Positions 1-9,082 of a stretch of 64,000 nucleotides of DNA are shown one piece after another. The notes below the pieces were generated by a model. That model ran no database searches and was not told the origin of the DNA. It saw only the letters and a program-made list of their open reading frames with translations. The DNA is taken from contig UQDO01000006.1 in NCBI GenBank assembly GCA_900539855.1, forward strand, positions 1 through 64,000, given 5' to 3'. Numbering within the stretch: position 1 is the stretch's first letter; each line of letters opens with the position of its first letter. The DNA is from an uncultured Oscillospiraceae bacterium. GTDB taxonomy: Bacteria; Bacillota; Clostridia; Oscillospirales; Acutalibacteraceae. Made by a program: the position numbers and the translations under genes.

Positions 1-125
1 GTCACCAACTTTCTGCACGCAATATTTGCATTATGCGTGTTTATATTATAATGCCAACGCTCCAAAAAATCAATATGTTTTGCACGCTTTTTGAAAAAGT
101 TGCGTGTAAATTTTGAAAAACGGTA

Positions 126-154
126 TTGCAATTCAAAGAACACTGCGCTATAAT
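126..154 (+). promoter_or_regulatory. Strong sigma-A promoter of a non-coding RNA
   Basis: The -35 box is TTGCAA (126-131), the spacer is 17 bases and the -10 box is a perfect TATAAT (149-154). Transcription should start near 161. No plus-strand gene follows before the terminator at 456-496, so the promoter seems to serve a stand-alone RNA. Bases 1-125 are AT-rich and hold no gene that I can support. Confidence 0.75.
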
Positions 155-160
155 ATCTAT

Positions 161-496
161 ACAGATTGGTCCTGCACCAACCTATCTTCGTGACAACATA
201 ATGACAACAGGAATTATGATACACCGTAATTCTTGGATAATCTAAGCAATCCCGATAACCGAAGCTAAGCAACATATACAAAATCGTTTAGGTCACGGTT
301 TCGGGGAGCGAGTGGGAATGATACCGAGACCGGCTCGGGTTCGTCTGGGCACTCTGTGTTCAGGCTCAAGAGTGCCGGGTTTGACTGTCGAGCGGCAGCA
401 GGCTGAAAACTACACTAAAATATTCTGACCGTTTACGGGCACATTTGAATATTATAAAAGGCATTACGGGCTTTGATTTGCCTGTAATGCCTTTTT
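161..496 (+). ncRNA. Candidate structured non-coding RNA of about 335 nt
   Basis: This stretch runs from a strong promoter to an intrinsic terminator and has no credible reading frame. It is rich in hairpins: 166-170 with 176-180, 211-216 with 227-232, a long two-part stem (251-261 with 296-305, enclosing 265-270 with 286-291), 323-328 with 334-340, and 348-355 with 369-376, the last a perfect 8-bp stem. I looked for the hallmarks of tmRNA, RNase P RNA and SRP RNA and saw none; 6S RNA could not be confirmed. The converging gene at 571-2379 lies just beyond the shared terminator, so this is not a leader. It may be a known Clostridia RNA class that I cannot name from sequence alone. Confidence 0.6.
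456..496. terminator. Bidirectional intrinsic terminator
   Basis: A 16-bp stem (456-471 with 480-495, one wobble) closes an 8-base loop. It has an A run before and a T run after it, so it can stop both the plus-strand RNA and the converging sulfatase-like gene. Confidence 0.85.
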
Positions 497-570
497 GTTA
501 TATTGGTTTTTTCATGCTTTCCTTCGCAAAAAGCAGCGAACCTGTCCGCCGCCTGCACGATCGGCCGGCA

Positions 571-2379
571 TTATTTTTTCTGCTCGTGAAGAATACCCTC
601 GTAATTCGGGACATCCGGAGTCTCCATACCGTGCTCCTCACAATATGCACAATTTTCGTGATGAACCACGACCGTGCCGTCTGTCTCAATTTCCCTGTCG
701 GTCAAAGAGAACATTTTTCTTTGATTGCCCTCCGGAGCAATTTTATACTCGATCAGCCTGAATTTATTATTAACATTCGGCTCGGCAAGAGAGTACTGGT
801 AAAAATATCTCTCCGGCCGGTCACCCTCGGATATGTCCGTATTGGACACGCCGTATCGACCGTCATCGTTGTATCCGAAAGCCGACATAACCGTTGCCTG
901 GAAATTGATGCTTGAGGTGGGCGCATCAGATATTGTAAACGGTTCGGAGCTTCCGCTCGGCTTTACCATGAAAAGCGGATTGGTAAGTGCCCCTTCGGTA
1001 TAAAATCCGTGGTCTGCCATAATAATTATGGTCGTATTATCGTAAACACCCGACTGCTTCATTTTTTCTATATACTGGAGGCAGAGCTTCAGAGAGCCCC
1101 TCGCCGACCCTATAGCACGCTCTCGCGAATAATCGTCGCCGGGAAGCCGGTTGAAATTCTCATCGTTAGTATACGGGAAATGAGCGCCTGTTGCATAAAT
1201 AAACTTAAAATGCTCTTTGTCGTCCTTATCAACTGTTCCCTGGTCAAACAATTCGTGCAGAGCTATGTTATCTTCGGAATACGCAGCATTTTCACCTCTC
1301 GAACTTCTGAAGCGGTCAAATGCCGAGCTGTCCACCCAAACATAAGGCTTCATGAAGTCGGGCGCAAATTTAGATGCACTGAGCTTATATAATTTTATGG
1401 AGAACCTGAAATAGTTGTTGATGTAATAACTGTCTTCCGGATCGCTAAGGGCCGTATTCGCGTTCAGCACATCGTCCGGTGCCATTTCTGCAAACGGGAA
1501 ATACATGTCAATGGAGCAGTCCTTGCTCATCAGCTCCGGGAACATGCACTTTTCACTCTTTGACTGAGCGTTGACCGCATCCTTAAAGCTTGGATAGGAG
1601 TTATCAATATGCTGCCCGGCAAGAAGCGAACCGATAGAGTAAAGAGTCGTGCTATACGATCCCGTATGATTGCGGTAATAAATAAAATTATCGAAGTCAT
1701 CTTTAACGGAGGGAGTGTCTTCAATTATTTCATTCATATAGTCAGAGTCAAACATGTCCATTAAAAATACAACAACATTATTCTTATCGGACAAAGTAAA
1801 CAGATTCTTTACGGTTACAACCTTGCCGTATGAGGTGTCCTTTTTGTCGCCGCCGACCGCCAAAGTAGTCAATGTTACAGCCTGTATAATAAGAATTACG
1901 GCGCAGATCACGCCTATCGGCTTTTTTGATTTGTTTTTAAAAATCACCGAAAGAATAACGGCAGAAGCAATAATTGCAATCCATATCAAAGCATTGATTA
2001 CAAATCTGCCGTAATAATCAGACCAGATAATTTCTTCCCCGTTTAAGACTCCGAGCTTTAAATTGATATAATCTCCCTGAATAAAGGACGCCAATCCGCC
2101 GCCTGCAAGCAAAGCCCCGTAAACATAGACCTTTCCGAATTTTCTGAAAATAAGGCCTATGGAAAACAGTATCAAAAATGAGAGCAGGGCAAACCCGACA
2201 GACACAAACCAGAACGAGGAAAGTCCGAACCAAAATTCATTTATGTTGGCAAAATACAATTCGAAAGGTGCATAAATAAAGAAAGTAAAGCACGGTACCA
2301 ATGCACATATTGCCAAAAACAAAAGGTCTGTTTTTGAACGTGACGTATTTTTGTCCGTCTTTGCGGCGCTGTTCTGCAT
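571..2379 (-). CDS. Membrane sulfatase-like / phosphatase-superfamily hydrolase
   Basis: A 602-residue protein with about five hydrophobic segments in its first 190 residues, followed by an extracytoplasmic domain of the alkaline phosphatase/sulfatase superfamily. Family marks are NVVVFLMDMFDSDY (metal-binding strand), a Ser/Thr-rich GSYSTTLYSIGSLLAG segment where the nucleophile is expected, TGAHFPY, and IIIMADHG (metal ligands). The architecture resembles lipoteichoic acid synthases and phosphoethanolamine or phosphoglycerol transferases, so a role in modifying a surface polymer is likely, but the donor and acceptor are unknown. The ATG at 2379 is chosen because AGGAG lies nine bases upstream; a longer frame to a TTG at 2421 lacks such a site. 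It is divergent from two glycosyltransferases, which fits envelope glycan work. Confidence 0.7.
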   Translation of the reverse strand: MQNSAAKTDKNTSRSKTDLLFLAICALVPCFTFFIYAPFELYFANINEFWFGLSSFWFVSVGFALLSFLILFSIGLIFRKFGKVYVYGALLAGGGLASFIQGDYINLKLGVLNGEEIIWSDYYGRFVINALIWIAIIASAVILSVIFKNKSKKPIGVICAVILIIQAVTLTTLAVGGDKKDTSYGKVVTVKNLFTLSDKNNVVVFLMDMFDSDYMNEIIEDTPSVKDDFDNFIYYRNHTGSYSTTLYSIGSLLAGQHIDNSYPSFKDAVNAQSKSEKCMFPELMSKDCSIDMYFPFAEMAPDDVLNANTALSDPEDSYYINNYFRFSIKLYKLSASKFAPDFMKPYVWVDSSAFDRFRSSRGENAAYSEDNIALHELFDQGTVDKDDKEHFKFIYATGAHFPYTNDENFNRLPGDDYSRERAIGSARGSLKLCLQYIEKMKQSGVYDNTTIIIMADHGFYTEGALTNPLFMVKPSGSSEPFTISDAPTSSINFQATVMSAFGYNDDGRYGVSNTDISEGDRPERYFYQYSLAEPNVNNKFRLIEYKIAPEGNQRKMFSLTDREIETDGTVVVHHENCAYCEEHGMETPDVPNYEGILHEQKK

Positions 2380-2440
2380 ATTTAAAATCTCCTGTTCCAA
2401 AAGTGATGCGGTATCTAACAATCATAAAACAACTTAGATA

Positions 2441-2469
2441 AGTGTAGCACATATATCTGTAAAAATCAA
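2441..2469 (-). promoter_or_regulatory. Promoter of the sulfatase-like gene
   Basis: Read on the minus strand, TTGATT (2469-2464), a 17-base spacer and TACACT (2446-2441) lie about 60 bases before the chosen start. The rest of the 2380-2760 intergenic stretch holds the divergent promoter and nothing else I can support. Confidence 0.65.
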
Positions 2470-2629
2470 TACCGCAATACCACTAACCGCCGTGTTATTC
2501 TGCACCGCAAAGTGATACAACCCGTATAGTGCAGACAAACCGTTGTACCATGATTGCTTTGTATAGTCCTAAAATTATTTTGCTTTTTCATGTGTCCGCT
2601 CTAAGAGGATTATGTCATTTACAAAGGTA

Positions 2630-2657
2630 TTGATTTTTTGTCTTTATATAGTATAAT
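2630..2657 (+). promoter_or_regulatory. Promoter of the glycosyltransferase pair
   Basis: TTGATT (2630-2635), a 16-base spacer and TATAAT (2652-2657). This gives an untranslated leader of roughly 95 bases before the start at 2761. Confidence 0.65.
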
Positions 2658-2760
2658 GTATAATGTGTTTTAAAACTTCGGTGGTATTGACTCGCAAAAC
2701 GCCTGTGGTTCGACAATCATTGCGGTCGATCTGATCTTATATCCGAAAGGAATAAAACTT

Positions 2761-4281
2761 ATGTTTATTAAAAAAGCAATCAAAAAAGGCAGGAATTCGT
2801 TTAAACGTCTGTTTGGCTCAGAAAGCAGCAGCCGTATGTCTGATGACATTCAAAAGATCAAAAATTCAAGTCTGTTTAGTGAAACCTACTATCTTGACAC
2901 ATATCCGGATGTTGTTTCTTCAGGCATTGACGCCGCAACGCATTATTATTTATACGGCGCAAAGGAACTGAGAAACCCCAGTGCAAGGTTCAGCACCAGC
3001 GCTTATTTGTCAATTGCCGGCGATATTAATGGCAACCCTTTGCTGCATTGTATCGACTATATGGCAAGCCACCCCGGCTTTGTGCCGCCGGGTATGACCA
3101 TATCATATATAGACGATATGGCGGCTGAATTCTTTGGAAATGACTGTGTTTCGCTGAAATCAAGGGTTGCTTCGGGCAGCAGCCGCAACAGGATCAACCT
3201 GTTTTTTGCCGATACAGAAAAGGGATTTACCGATACAGCGTTATCGGTTTCGCTTCTTCTGGCTGCACAATATTGTAATATATATAATTTTGACCTGCGC
3301 ATCATCAGTGACAAGCCTGCCGACAAAGAATTTAAAGAACATATAAACGATCTGAACATAAGCATTTCCCGGAATGTCAATGTCGAATTCTATGCCAAAT
3401 CCTCAAGAATGTATATTGATATCTGCCCCAAGGATATCTTTATTTGCGCGGATTGGCGCAATGCCGACTGTGTGCTGAACACGCCAAATGCCGCCGGAAA
3501 AATATTTTATGTTGTGGAGGACGCAAACAATTTCTTCTGCAAAAACGGCGACGTTGCAATTAAGATACAGAATATACTGAAAAACGATCAGGTCGTACCT
3601 GTGGCTTGCTCTGAACCGCTTTATGACTATTTGTGCAAAGAAGAATTCGGCAGTGCAAAAAAGGCTTCTGTTTGCCTTGACTCATTTACGGTATTCAACG
3701 CCTTGGCACCATCTGAACAGAGCTTTTCCGACAAAGAAAAGTATAAACTTGTCCTGTGGGGCGATACCCGAAGCAGCGGCAACATGTTTTATTTCGGCGT
3801 TGCAGCTATAAACGAAGCGCTTAAGCACAATGTTATTGTTCCTGAGCAATGGTCAATTACGGTGGTATGTGACAGTTCGATATCAGACTTTAAATTTGAT
3901 ATAAGTGAAGATATGGAAATAGTGCGTAATCTGACTGCGGATAGCTATAAAGCGCTGCTTTCATCAGCCGATCTTTTCATTTCCTTTGCATACGGGCCAG
4001 CACTTCCGCAAACCGTGATTGACTCTGCGTTGGCCGGCGCTGTCTGTCTGACCAACAAATACACCGACAGCAGCGATCTTGGCAGATATTCGGACAACGT
4101 TATTGCCGTCAATACCGATACAGACGATGTGCTGGGCGGTATGAGAGAGGCAATACGGCTTGCTGAAAATCCAAAGCTGAGAAGAGTCAATTATGAGAGC
4201 ACTGTCAACATATGCAAAGACAGGAGCGAAGCGTTGAGCAGGGCTGCCGAGCATATGAAAGAAATAACGGAGAACATGTAA
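2761..4281 (+). CDS. Glycosyltransferase, rhamnosyltransferase WsaF-like
   Basis: A 506-residue cytoplasmic protein. Residues 35-105 carry the short motif often found at the N-terminus of surface-polysaccharide glycosyltransferases: FSETYYLDTYPDV, then HYYLYGAKELRNPS, then a second weaker copy ending at LLHCIDYM. The C-terminal half is a GT-B-like nucleotide-sugar fold; SADLFISFAYGPALPQTVIDSALAG resembles the donor-binding loop with its acidic/proline region and the following small-residue helix. The start has GAAAGGA eight bases upstream. The stop is immediately followed by the ATG of the next glycosyltransferase, so the two are translated from one mRNA. Sugar specificity cannot be read. Confidence 0.7.
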   Translation: MFIKKAIKKGRNSFKRLFGSESSSRMSDDIQKIKNSSLFSETYYLDTYPDVVSSGIDAATHYYLYGAKELRNPSARFSTSAYLSIAGDINGNPLLHCIDYMASHPGFVPPGMTISYIDDMAAEFFGNDCVSLKSRVASGSSRNRINLFFADTEKGFTDTALSVSLLLAAQYCNIYNFDLRIISDKPADKEFKEHINDLNISISRNVNVEFYAKSSRMYIDICPKDIFICADWRNADCVLNTPNAAGKIFYVVEDANNFFCKNGDVAIKIQNILKNDQVVPVACSEPLYDYLCKEEFGSAKKASVCLDSFTVFNALAPSEQSFSDKEKYKLVLWGDTRSSGNMFYFGVAAINEALKHNVIVPEQWSITVVCDSSISDFKFDISEDMEIVRNLTADSYKALLSSADLFISFAYGPALPQTVIDSALAGAVCLTNKYTDSSDLGRYSDNVIAVNTDTDDVLGGMREAIRLAENPKLRRVNYESTVNICKDRSEALSRAAEHMKEITENM

Positions 4282-5448
4282 ATGTATAAACTGTCAATGA
4301 AACACAAATATCCGAGGCAGATTGATTATTCTGATTTTGGCTCGCGGATAAGAACTCTGTTGAACGATGACGGAAACAAAAAAATCGTATATGTAACCAA
4401 CGATTTTGCAAGTGCCACCTTCAGGTATCGGTTTTTCAATTTCAAACAGTCTCTTCGCAACAGTAAAGAATACTCGGCGGTGTGCTTCACGTCGGCAGAG
4501 ACCCCTCTGATCCTGTCGTATTTGTCGCATATTTCGGCAGTTGTGTTTCAAAGGGCTACCCTCGACAATGACACAAACAACTTCGCATTTGCCTGCAAGC
4601 ATCACGGCGTTCCGCTGATATATGACATTGACGACCTTATATATAATGCGAATTGTATTCTCGACTATGTCACAAACATCGGGCTTACTCCAAATGTAGG
4701 CAATATGAACATTCACTTTGGTCTCGCGGGCGGTCACACGCAGGTCGCCCGACAATGTGACACCTTCATAACCACCACGACATATCTGAGAGATCATCTT
4801 ATTGAAGACTTTGGCAAAAAGACATATGTCATCCCGAACTACTTCAACAAACAGCAGGAAGCATGCTCGAAAACAGCCGTGGATGAACGTGTGTATGACA
4901 AAAGTAAGTATTATATAGGTTACTTTTCCGGCTCCGACTCACATCAGAATGATTTCGGCATATGCAGGGAGGCTGTTATCAGAATGCTGAAAAAGTACAG
5001 CGATGTATACCTAAAAATAGTAGGATTTATGAACCTTGACGGCGAACTTGCCAAACTGAAGGATGAGGGACGTGTAATTTTCAAACCGGCCTGCTCTTAT
5101 GAAGAACTCCAATACGAAATAGCTGAGGTTGACCTTAACATTGCGCCGCTGGTCAACTACTATTTCAATGATTGCAAATCGGAACTTAAGTTTTTCGAAT
5201 CGGCACTTGTAAAGGTGCCCTCGGCAGTTTCGGCGGTGGGTGTATATAAAGATATTATAAAGGACGGAGAAAACGGATTCCTGTGCCGCGACATCGATTG
5301 GTTTGACACGCTCGAGACAGCCTATCTTAACCGTGGGCTTACCACATCGATAACCGAAAACGCATATAAATACGCAATCGAACACTATCATTACGACCTT
5401 TTTGCTCCGGTGCTGGAAAAAACATTCGACGAGATACTTGAGCAATAA
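4282..5448 (+). CDS. GT4-like glycosyltransferase
   Basis: A 388-residue protein with the two-domain GT-B layout. The N-terminal half has IVYVTNDFASATFRYRFFNF and an acceptor-side region ending in YDIDDLIY. The C-terminal half has YIGYFSGSDSHQNDF and a donor-binding region: LNIAPLVNYYFNDCKSELKF followed by ENGFLCRD. The ELKF/E arrangement matches the GT4 donor motif. It begins on the base after the previous stop and ends before a strong terminator, so the operon is just these two genes. It probably acts on the same envelope glycan as its neighbour. No transmembrane segment is visible. Confidence 0.72.
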   Translation: MYKLSMKHKYPRQIDYSDFGSRIRTLLNDDGNKKIVYVTNDFASATFRYRFFNFKQSLRNSKEYSAVCFTSAETPLILSYLSHISAVVFQRATLDNDTNNFAFACKHHGVPLIYDIDDLIYNANCILDYVTNIGLTPNVGNMNIHFGLAGGHTQVARQCDTFITTTTYLRDHLIEDFGKKTYVIPNYFNKQQEACSKTAVDERVYDKSKYYIGYFSGSDSHQNDFGICREAVIRMLKKYSDVYLKIVGFMNLDGELAKLKDEGRVIFKPACSYEELQYEIAEVDLNIAPLVNYYFNDCKSELKFFESALVKVPSAVSAVGVYKDIIKDGENGFLCRDIDWFDTLETAYLNRGLTTSITENAYKYAIEHYHYDLFAPVLEKTFDEILEQ

Positions 5449-5462
5449 ACCCGGAATAACAA

Positions 5463-5507
5463 AAAAGGCATGCCTGTTCAAAACCGAAACGACAGGCGTG
5501 CCTTTTG
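5463..5507. terminator. Intrinsic terminator after the glycosyltransferase operon
   Basis: A 15-bp stem (5463-5477 with 5492-5506, one wobble pair) flanked by A and T runs. It could work in both directions. Confidence 0.85.
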
Positions 5508-5606
5508 TCATTAACCGATAACATTTAACTGCGAAAAAGGGTGGAAATAGCGGGCGAAATGTGGTACAATGTAGGAAAATCTGTTTGTGTTTGCGGGGGG
5601 AGAGTT

Positions 5607-5825
5607 TTGTCCGATAAAAAATACTACAGCAGCCTTGTTGCGAAAAGGTGCGAATACTGCCGCTTTGCACGGTCGATAATGGGCGGCAAAGAGATCGTTT
5701 GCCCAAAAAAAGGTCTTCGCTCGCCATTTGATTGCTGCAGGTCGTATAAATACGACCCCTTACGGCGCGAACCCGTCGTTGGCGACATAGGCAGAAATTT
5801 TGATCCGGATGATCTTAAATTATGA
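5607..5825 (+). CDS. Small cysteine-rich conserved protein with TTG start
   Basis: A 72-residue protein. A TTG at 5607 is chosen because a GGGGGGAG site lies a few bases upstream; the in-frame ATG at 5541 has none and would add an unlikely N-terminus. The residues after the start include KRCEYCRFA, then a cysteine in IVCPKKG, then DCCRSYKYDPLRR. The CxxC plus later cysteines look like a small zinc-binding fold. From memory, similar CxxC/CPKKG/YDPL proteins are common hypotheticals in Oscillospiraceae; the function is unknown. It ends 43 bases before comEC and probably shares its transcript. Confidence 0.65.
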   Translation: MSDKKYYSSLVAKRCEYCRFARSIMGGKEIVCPKKGLRSPFDCCRSYKYDPLRREPVVGDIGRNFDPDDLKL

Positions 5826-5868
5826 TAAATCTGTTCGGTCACAGTCCGGTTTTGGGAAGTGACCTTTC

Positions 5869-8022
5869 GTGAAACGCCCGGCATTTGCCGTTTCGCTGAT
5901 CTTACTTTCGGCAGCGGCTCTGCTTTATAAGTGCGGTACCGTCGCCGGCATTGCAGCCGCGCTTGTTTTGCTGCTGTTCTCCGCCGTCTGCTCCGTTTTT
6001 AAGAGGAATATTCAAGGCGGCAGGTTCGCGGCATATGTACTGCTTCTATCCTCGCTTCTTTGCCTTATAATGACCGCCGGAAGCTATGCGCGGATAACGC
6101 GCTCCGAGGCGCTGGCAGGCAGCCGGATGCCGGTCACGGCGAGGGTGACCGAGGAGCCGCGCGGACACGGCGCATATACACGCCTTGAAGTAAAAACCGT
6201 AGACGGCGGCGAAGGATCGGCGCCATCCGGCATAAAACTTACGGTATCGGTCAACGGCGACGATGACGCCGCCTTTTCAAAGGTCGGCGATATCATTTCC
6301 TTTGACGGTCAGTTTTCCCTGCCCGACGAGCGTTACCGCTCCTCCGGTTATGCCGAGGGCGTATTCGTTTCCTGCTTTGCAAACAACATAAAACAGGTCG
6401 GGCATCGCTACACGCCGTATGAGACCTGCGTTGCATTGAGAAGCGCCATAAGGTCAACCATAAGAGAACGTCTCTCGGGCGACGACGCGGCACTTGCCTG
6501 CGGCGTTTTGCTCGGCGATATAAGCGGAATAAGCGACCGGCTTTATTCCGACCTCAAGGTCTGCGGAGTATCGCACATTGTTGCGGTATCCGGTCTGCAC
6601 ATAAGCATAATGTGCTCCGCCGTTATGGGACTGTTCTGTATGATTTTCAAGCGGCGCACCGCGCGGCTCTGCTCGCTCGGCGTCGTGCTTCTCGGCGTGG
6701 CGGTGACGGGTTTCACTCCGTCCGCGATACGCGCCGGAATAATGTGCGCGGCAGCCTTTGGTGCAGGTACCGCCATACGCTGCAAGGACTCGCTCAATTC
6801 CCTTGGCATTGCGGTAATACTGATGCTTTTGTATGAGCCGTTTTATGTGCTGCACATCGGTTTTCTGCTGTCGTGCAGCGCGACTGCAGGTGTCATCGTC
6901 GCCGGCGGTGCCACCGGAAAGCTGATTGACGACAAAGTTAATATCAGAAACTTTGTCTTGTGCGATATCGTCAAAAACACTCTTTCGGTTGCGGCACAGT
7001 CGGTCGGCGCGGCGATTTTTACACTGCCTATAACGATGATCGTTTTCGGCTATGTATCCACGGTATCGCCCGTTGCAAACATCGCCATCAGCTTTGCCGT
7101 GGGTTACCTGCTGCTTTCGCTGCTTGCCGCCGTTATTTTGTCGGCGCTGCCCTTTGTGGGATTTTTCTCGGTTCCGTTTTTCTCATTTGCGACGCTTGTC
7201 TCGCGGTATATTTCGGCCGCAGTGGGGCTGATAGCAAAAATTCCTTTTTCATATATTCCGCTCGGCAGCTGCCTTGCCCTTGTTATAACAGCACTTTGCT
7301 TAGGACTCACCGGCGTATGGCTGCTTTGCAGCCGTCCGGGCGGCGTAAAGCTTCTGTCTTTGATGCTGGCACTGCTGACCGTGACCGGCATGTGGGCAGG
7401 GCGGCTTGCTTCGGCAAATTCGCTGCAGATCACAGCGGTCAATGCAGGCTCCGGTTTCTGTGCCGTCATAAAATATAACCGGTCGGTAACGGTTATCGGC
7501 TGCGGCGATGATAAAGGAGACGTATATGCCGTTTCGGCAATTTTAAAGGAATGGTCGGCAGGTACAATAGACACACTGATAATGCCCGAGGGCAATGCCT
7601 ACTGGGGCGGTTTTGACGCCCTTGCATCCAAAGTCGGAATCGGAAAAATCGCCGTGACCGATAAAAGTCTTTTGAGCGGTCACAAGGTATATGAAAAAAC
7701 CGCCGTTTCGGTTGTGGGCGAGGGCGAAATGTTCAGCTCCGGTAACATGCTGACCTTTTGCATTGAAAAAGGCGGAGACTCGGTACTCATGCTGTCAAAA
7801 ACGCAGAAATTCATATTCGGAATAAACGGCAGAGACCTGCCGCACGACGCGCACTATATCATAGCCCTGCTGCCGCCGGACGGGAAATTCAGAGGTATAT
7901 ACATGTCGCCCGTCTTTTATCCGCAAAGCATATCCGACTCTTACACGGTGGTGGCTGAGGGGACTGATGTGTCGGTTACAATAAAGGAAGGAAAGGAGCC
8001 GGTGTTTTATGCCGTCAAATAG
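5869..8022 (+). CDS. comEC: ComEC/Rec2-type DNA uptake channel with degenerate metallo-beta-lactamase domain
   Basis: A 717-residue polytopic membrane protein that should form the channel carrying single-stranded DNA into the cytoplasm. The first ~75 residues hold membrane helices, residues ~80-190 form the DUF4131-like domain, and the competence domain follows; VCGVSHIVAVSGLHISIM is its signature. The last ~200 residues align with the metallo-beta-lactamase-like domain, but its key positions are changed. Where family members have a THPDxDHxGG-type metal motif, this protein reads IMPEGNAYWGGFDAL, and the usual GQGD loop reads NAGSGFCAVI. The GTG start has GGGAAG upstream. The last 14 bases overlap holA, the usual comEC-holA order. 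Confidence 0.85.
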   Translation: MKRPAFAVSLILLSAAALLYKCGTVAGIAAALVLLLFSAVCSVFKRNIQGGRFAAYVLLLSSLLCLIMTAGSYARITRSEALAGSRMPVTARVTEEPRGHGAYTRLEVKTVDGGEGSAPSGIKLTVSVNGDDDAAFSKVGDIISFDGQFSLPDERYRSSGYAEGVFVSCFANNIKQVGHRYTPYETCVALRSAIRSTIRERLSGDDAALACGVLLGDISGISDRLYSDLKVCGVSHIVAVSGLHISIMCSAVMGLFCMIFKRRTARLCSLGVVLLGVAVTGFTPSAIRAGIMCAAAFGAGTAIRCKDSLNSLGIAVILMLLYEPFYVLHIGFLLSCSATAGVIVAGGATGKLIDDKVNIRNFVLCDIVKNTLSVAAQSVGAAIFTLPITMIVFGYVSTVSPVANIAISFAVGYLLLSLLAAVILSALPFVGFFSVPFFSFATLVSRYISAAVGLIAKIPFSYIPLGSCLALVITALCLGLTGVWLLCSRPGGVKLLSLMLALLTVTGMWAGRLASANSLQITAVNAGSGFCAVIKYNRSVTVIGCGDDKGDVYAVSAILKEWSAGTIDTLIMPEGNAYWGGFDALASKVGIGKIAVTDKSLLSGHKVYEKTAVSVVGEGEMFSSGNMLTFCIEKGGDSVLMLSKTQKFIFGINGRDLPHDAHYIIALLPPDGKFRGIYMSPVFYPQSISDSYTVVAEGTDVSVTIKEGKEPVFYAVK

Positions 8023-9082
8023 CAAAAAGACAATAGAATTTCTGACCGAAAACGATCTCTCGTCAGCCATAAAGGGCAAAAACCTTTCGGGCTGCTACTG
8101 CATATTCGGCGAGGAGCAGTACCTCATAAAAAGGCATATAAACGAAATGCTCAGGCTCGCGGTCACGGATCTTGCCGAGCTGAATCTGATGAAATTCGAC
8201 GGTGCCGTAAAGGCGCAGACCGTCTATGACGCCGTCACAGCCTTTCCGGTAATGAGCGCGTCAAGGGCGGTGACGCTGTGCGATTATCCGTTTGACAAGG
8301 CGTCTCAAAGCGAGATCGACAAGCTGTTTTCGGCTATAGCCGACATGCCGCCGACAACCGTTTTCATTATCTGGTTTGAAACCGTGCAGATATCGCAAAA
8401 AAAGCCGGGCGACCGTTTCTTGAAGCTTTTTTCGGCAGTCACGGAGTCGGGCGGTCACGTTTACTGTATGGGCAGAAAAAACACCGCCGATATAATGCGG
8501 CTGCTGCAGTCGGGCGCCGCGCGGCGCAAGTGCCGGATGGAGCCTACAACGGCAAGACACATGATCGACACCTGTTCGGACGATCTGTCAACCCTTATAA
8601 ACGAGCTTGAAAAGCTCTGCTTTTATGTGGGTGAGGGCGGCAATATATCAAACCAAACGGTCGATACCGTATGCTCAAGATCGCTTGAAGCATCGGTCTA
8701 CAATATTTCAAGGGCGGTGCTGAAAGGCGATGTTGCCGGCGCTTACAAAATACTTGACGACCTTTCGTTCATGAACACCGACCCGGCATATATCCTCACT
8801 ATCCTTGCTTCGTCATATATCGATATCTACAGGGCACACGCCGCAAAATGCGCCGGAATAAGACCCGAAGCGGCGGCAAAGGAGCTGGGATATTTCGGCA
8901 CGGCGTTCAGAATGACCGACGCCGAAAGGCAGCTGAAAAACCTCAGCGAAAAGCAGATTACCGAGTCACTGCGCTGCCTTTGCGAATGTGACATGGCGGT
9001 AAAAGGGTCAAGGGTTCCGGGCAGGACCACGCTTGAAAAGGCGGTAGTGCAGCTGGCTTTGATAGCAAGGGGTCGGACATGA
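8009..9082 (+). CDS. holA: DNA polymerase III subunit delta
   Basis: A 357-residue clamp-loader subunit that opens the beta clamp for the replicative polymerase. The N-terminal region has GCYCIFGEEQYLIKRHINEM and the middle has DTCSDDLSTLINELEKLCFYVG, both typical of HolA; the C-terminal helical collar follows (MNTDPAYILTILASSYIDIYRA). Length is normal for the family. The ATG overlaps the comEC stop and has AAGGAG upstream, so it is translationally coupled. It overlaps the next gene by an ATGA junction. Confidence 0.92.
   Translation: MPSNSKKTIEFLTENDLSSAIKGKNLSGCYCIFGEEQYLIKRHINEMLRLAVTDLAELNLMKFDGAVKAQTVYDAVTAFPVMSASRAVTLCDYPFDKASQSEIDKLFSAIADMPPTTVFIIWFETVQISQKKPGDRFLKLFSAVTESGGHVYCMGRKNTADIMRLLQSGAARRKCRMEPTTARHMIDTCSDDLSTLINELEKLCFYVGEGGNISNQTVDTVCSRSLEASVYNISRAVLKGDVAGAYKILDDLSFMNTDPAYILTILASSYIDIYRAHAAKCAGIRPEAAAKELGYFGTAFRMTDAERQLKNLSEKQITESLRCLCECDMAVKGSRVPGRTTLEKAVVQLALIARGRT

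Noticed and set aside
161..496. tmRNA, RNase P RNA, SRP RNA or 6S RNA
   Set aside because: Hallmark sequences of the first three are absent, and I could not form a convincing 6S-like terminal stem with a central bubble.
445..915. Open plus-strand frame of 156 codons
   Set aside because: It starts inside the terminator and lies antisense to the sulfatase-like gene, whose frame has clear motifs. It has no ribosome binding site.
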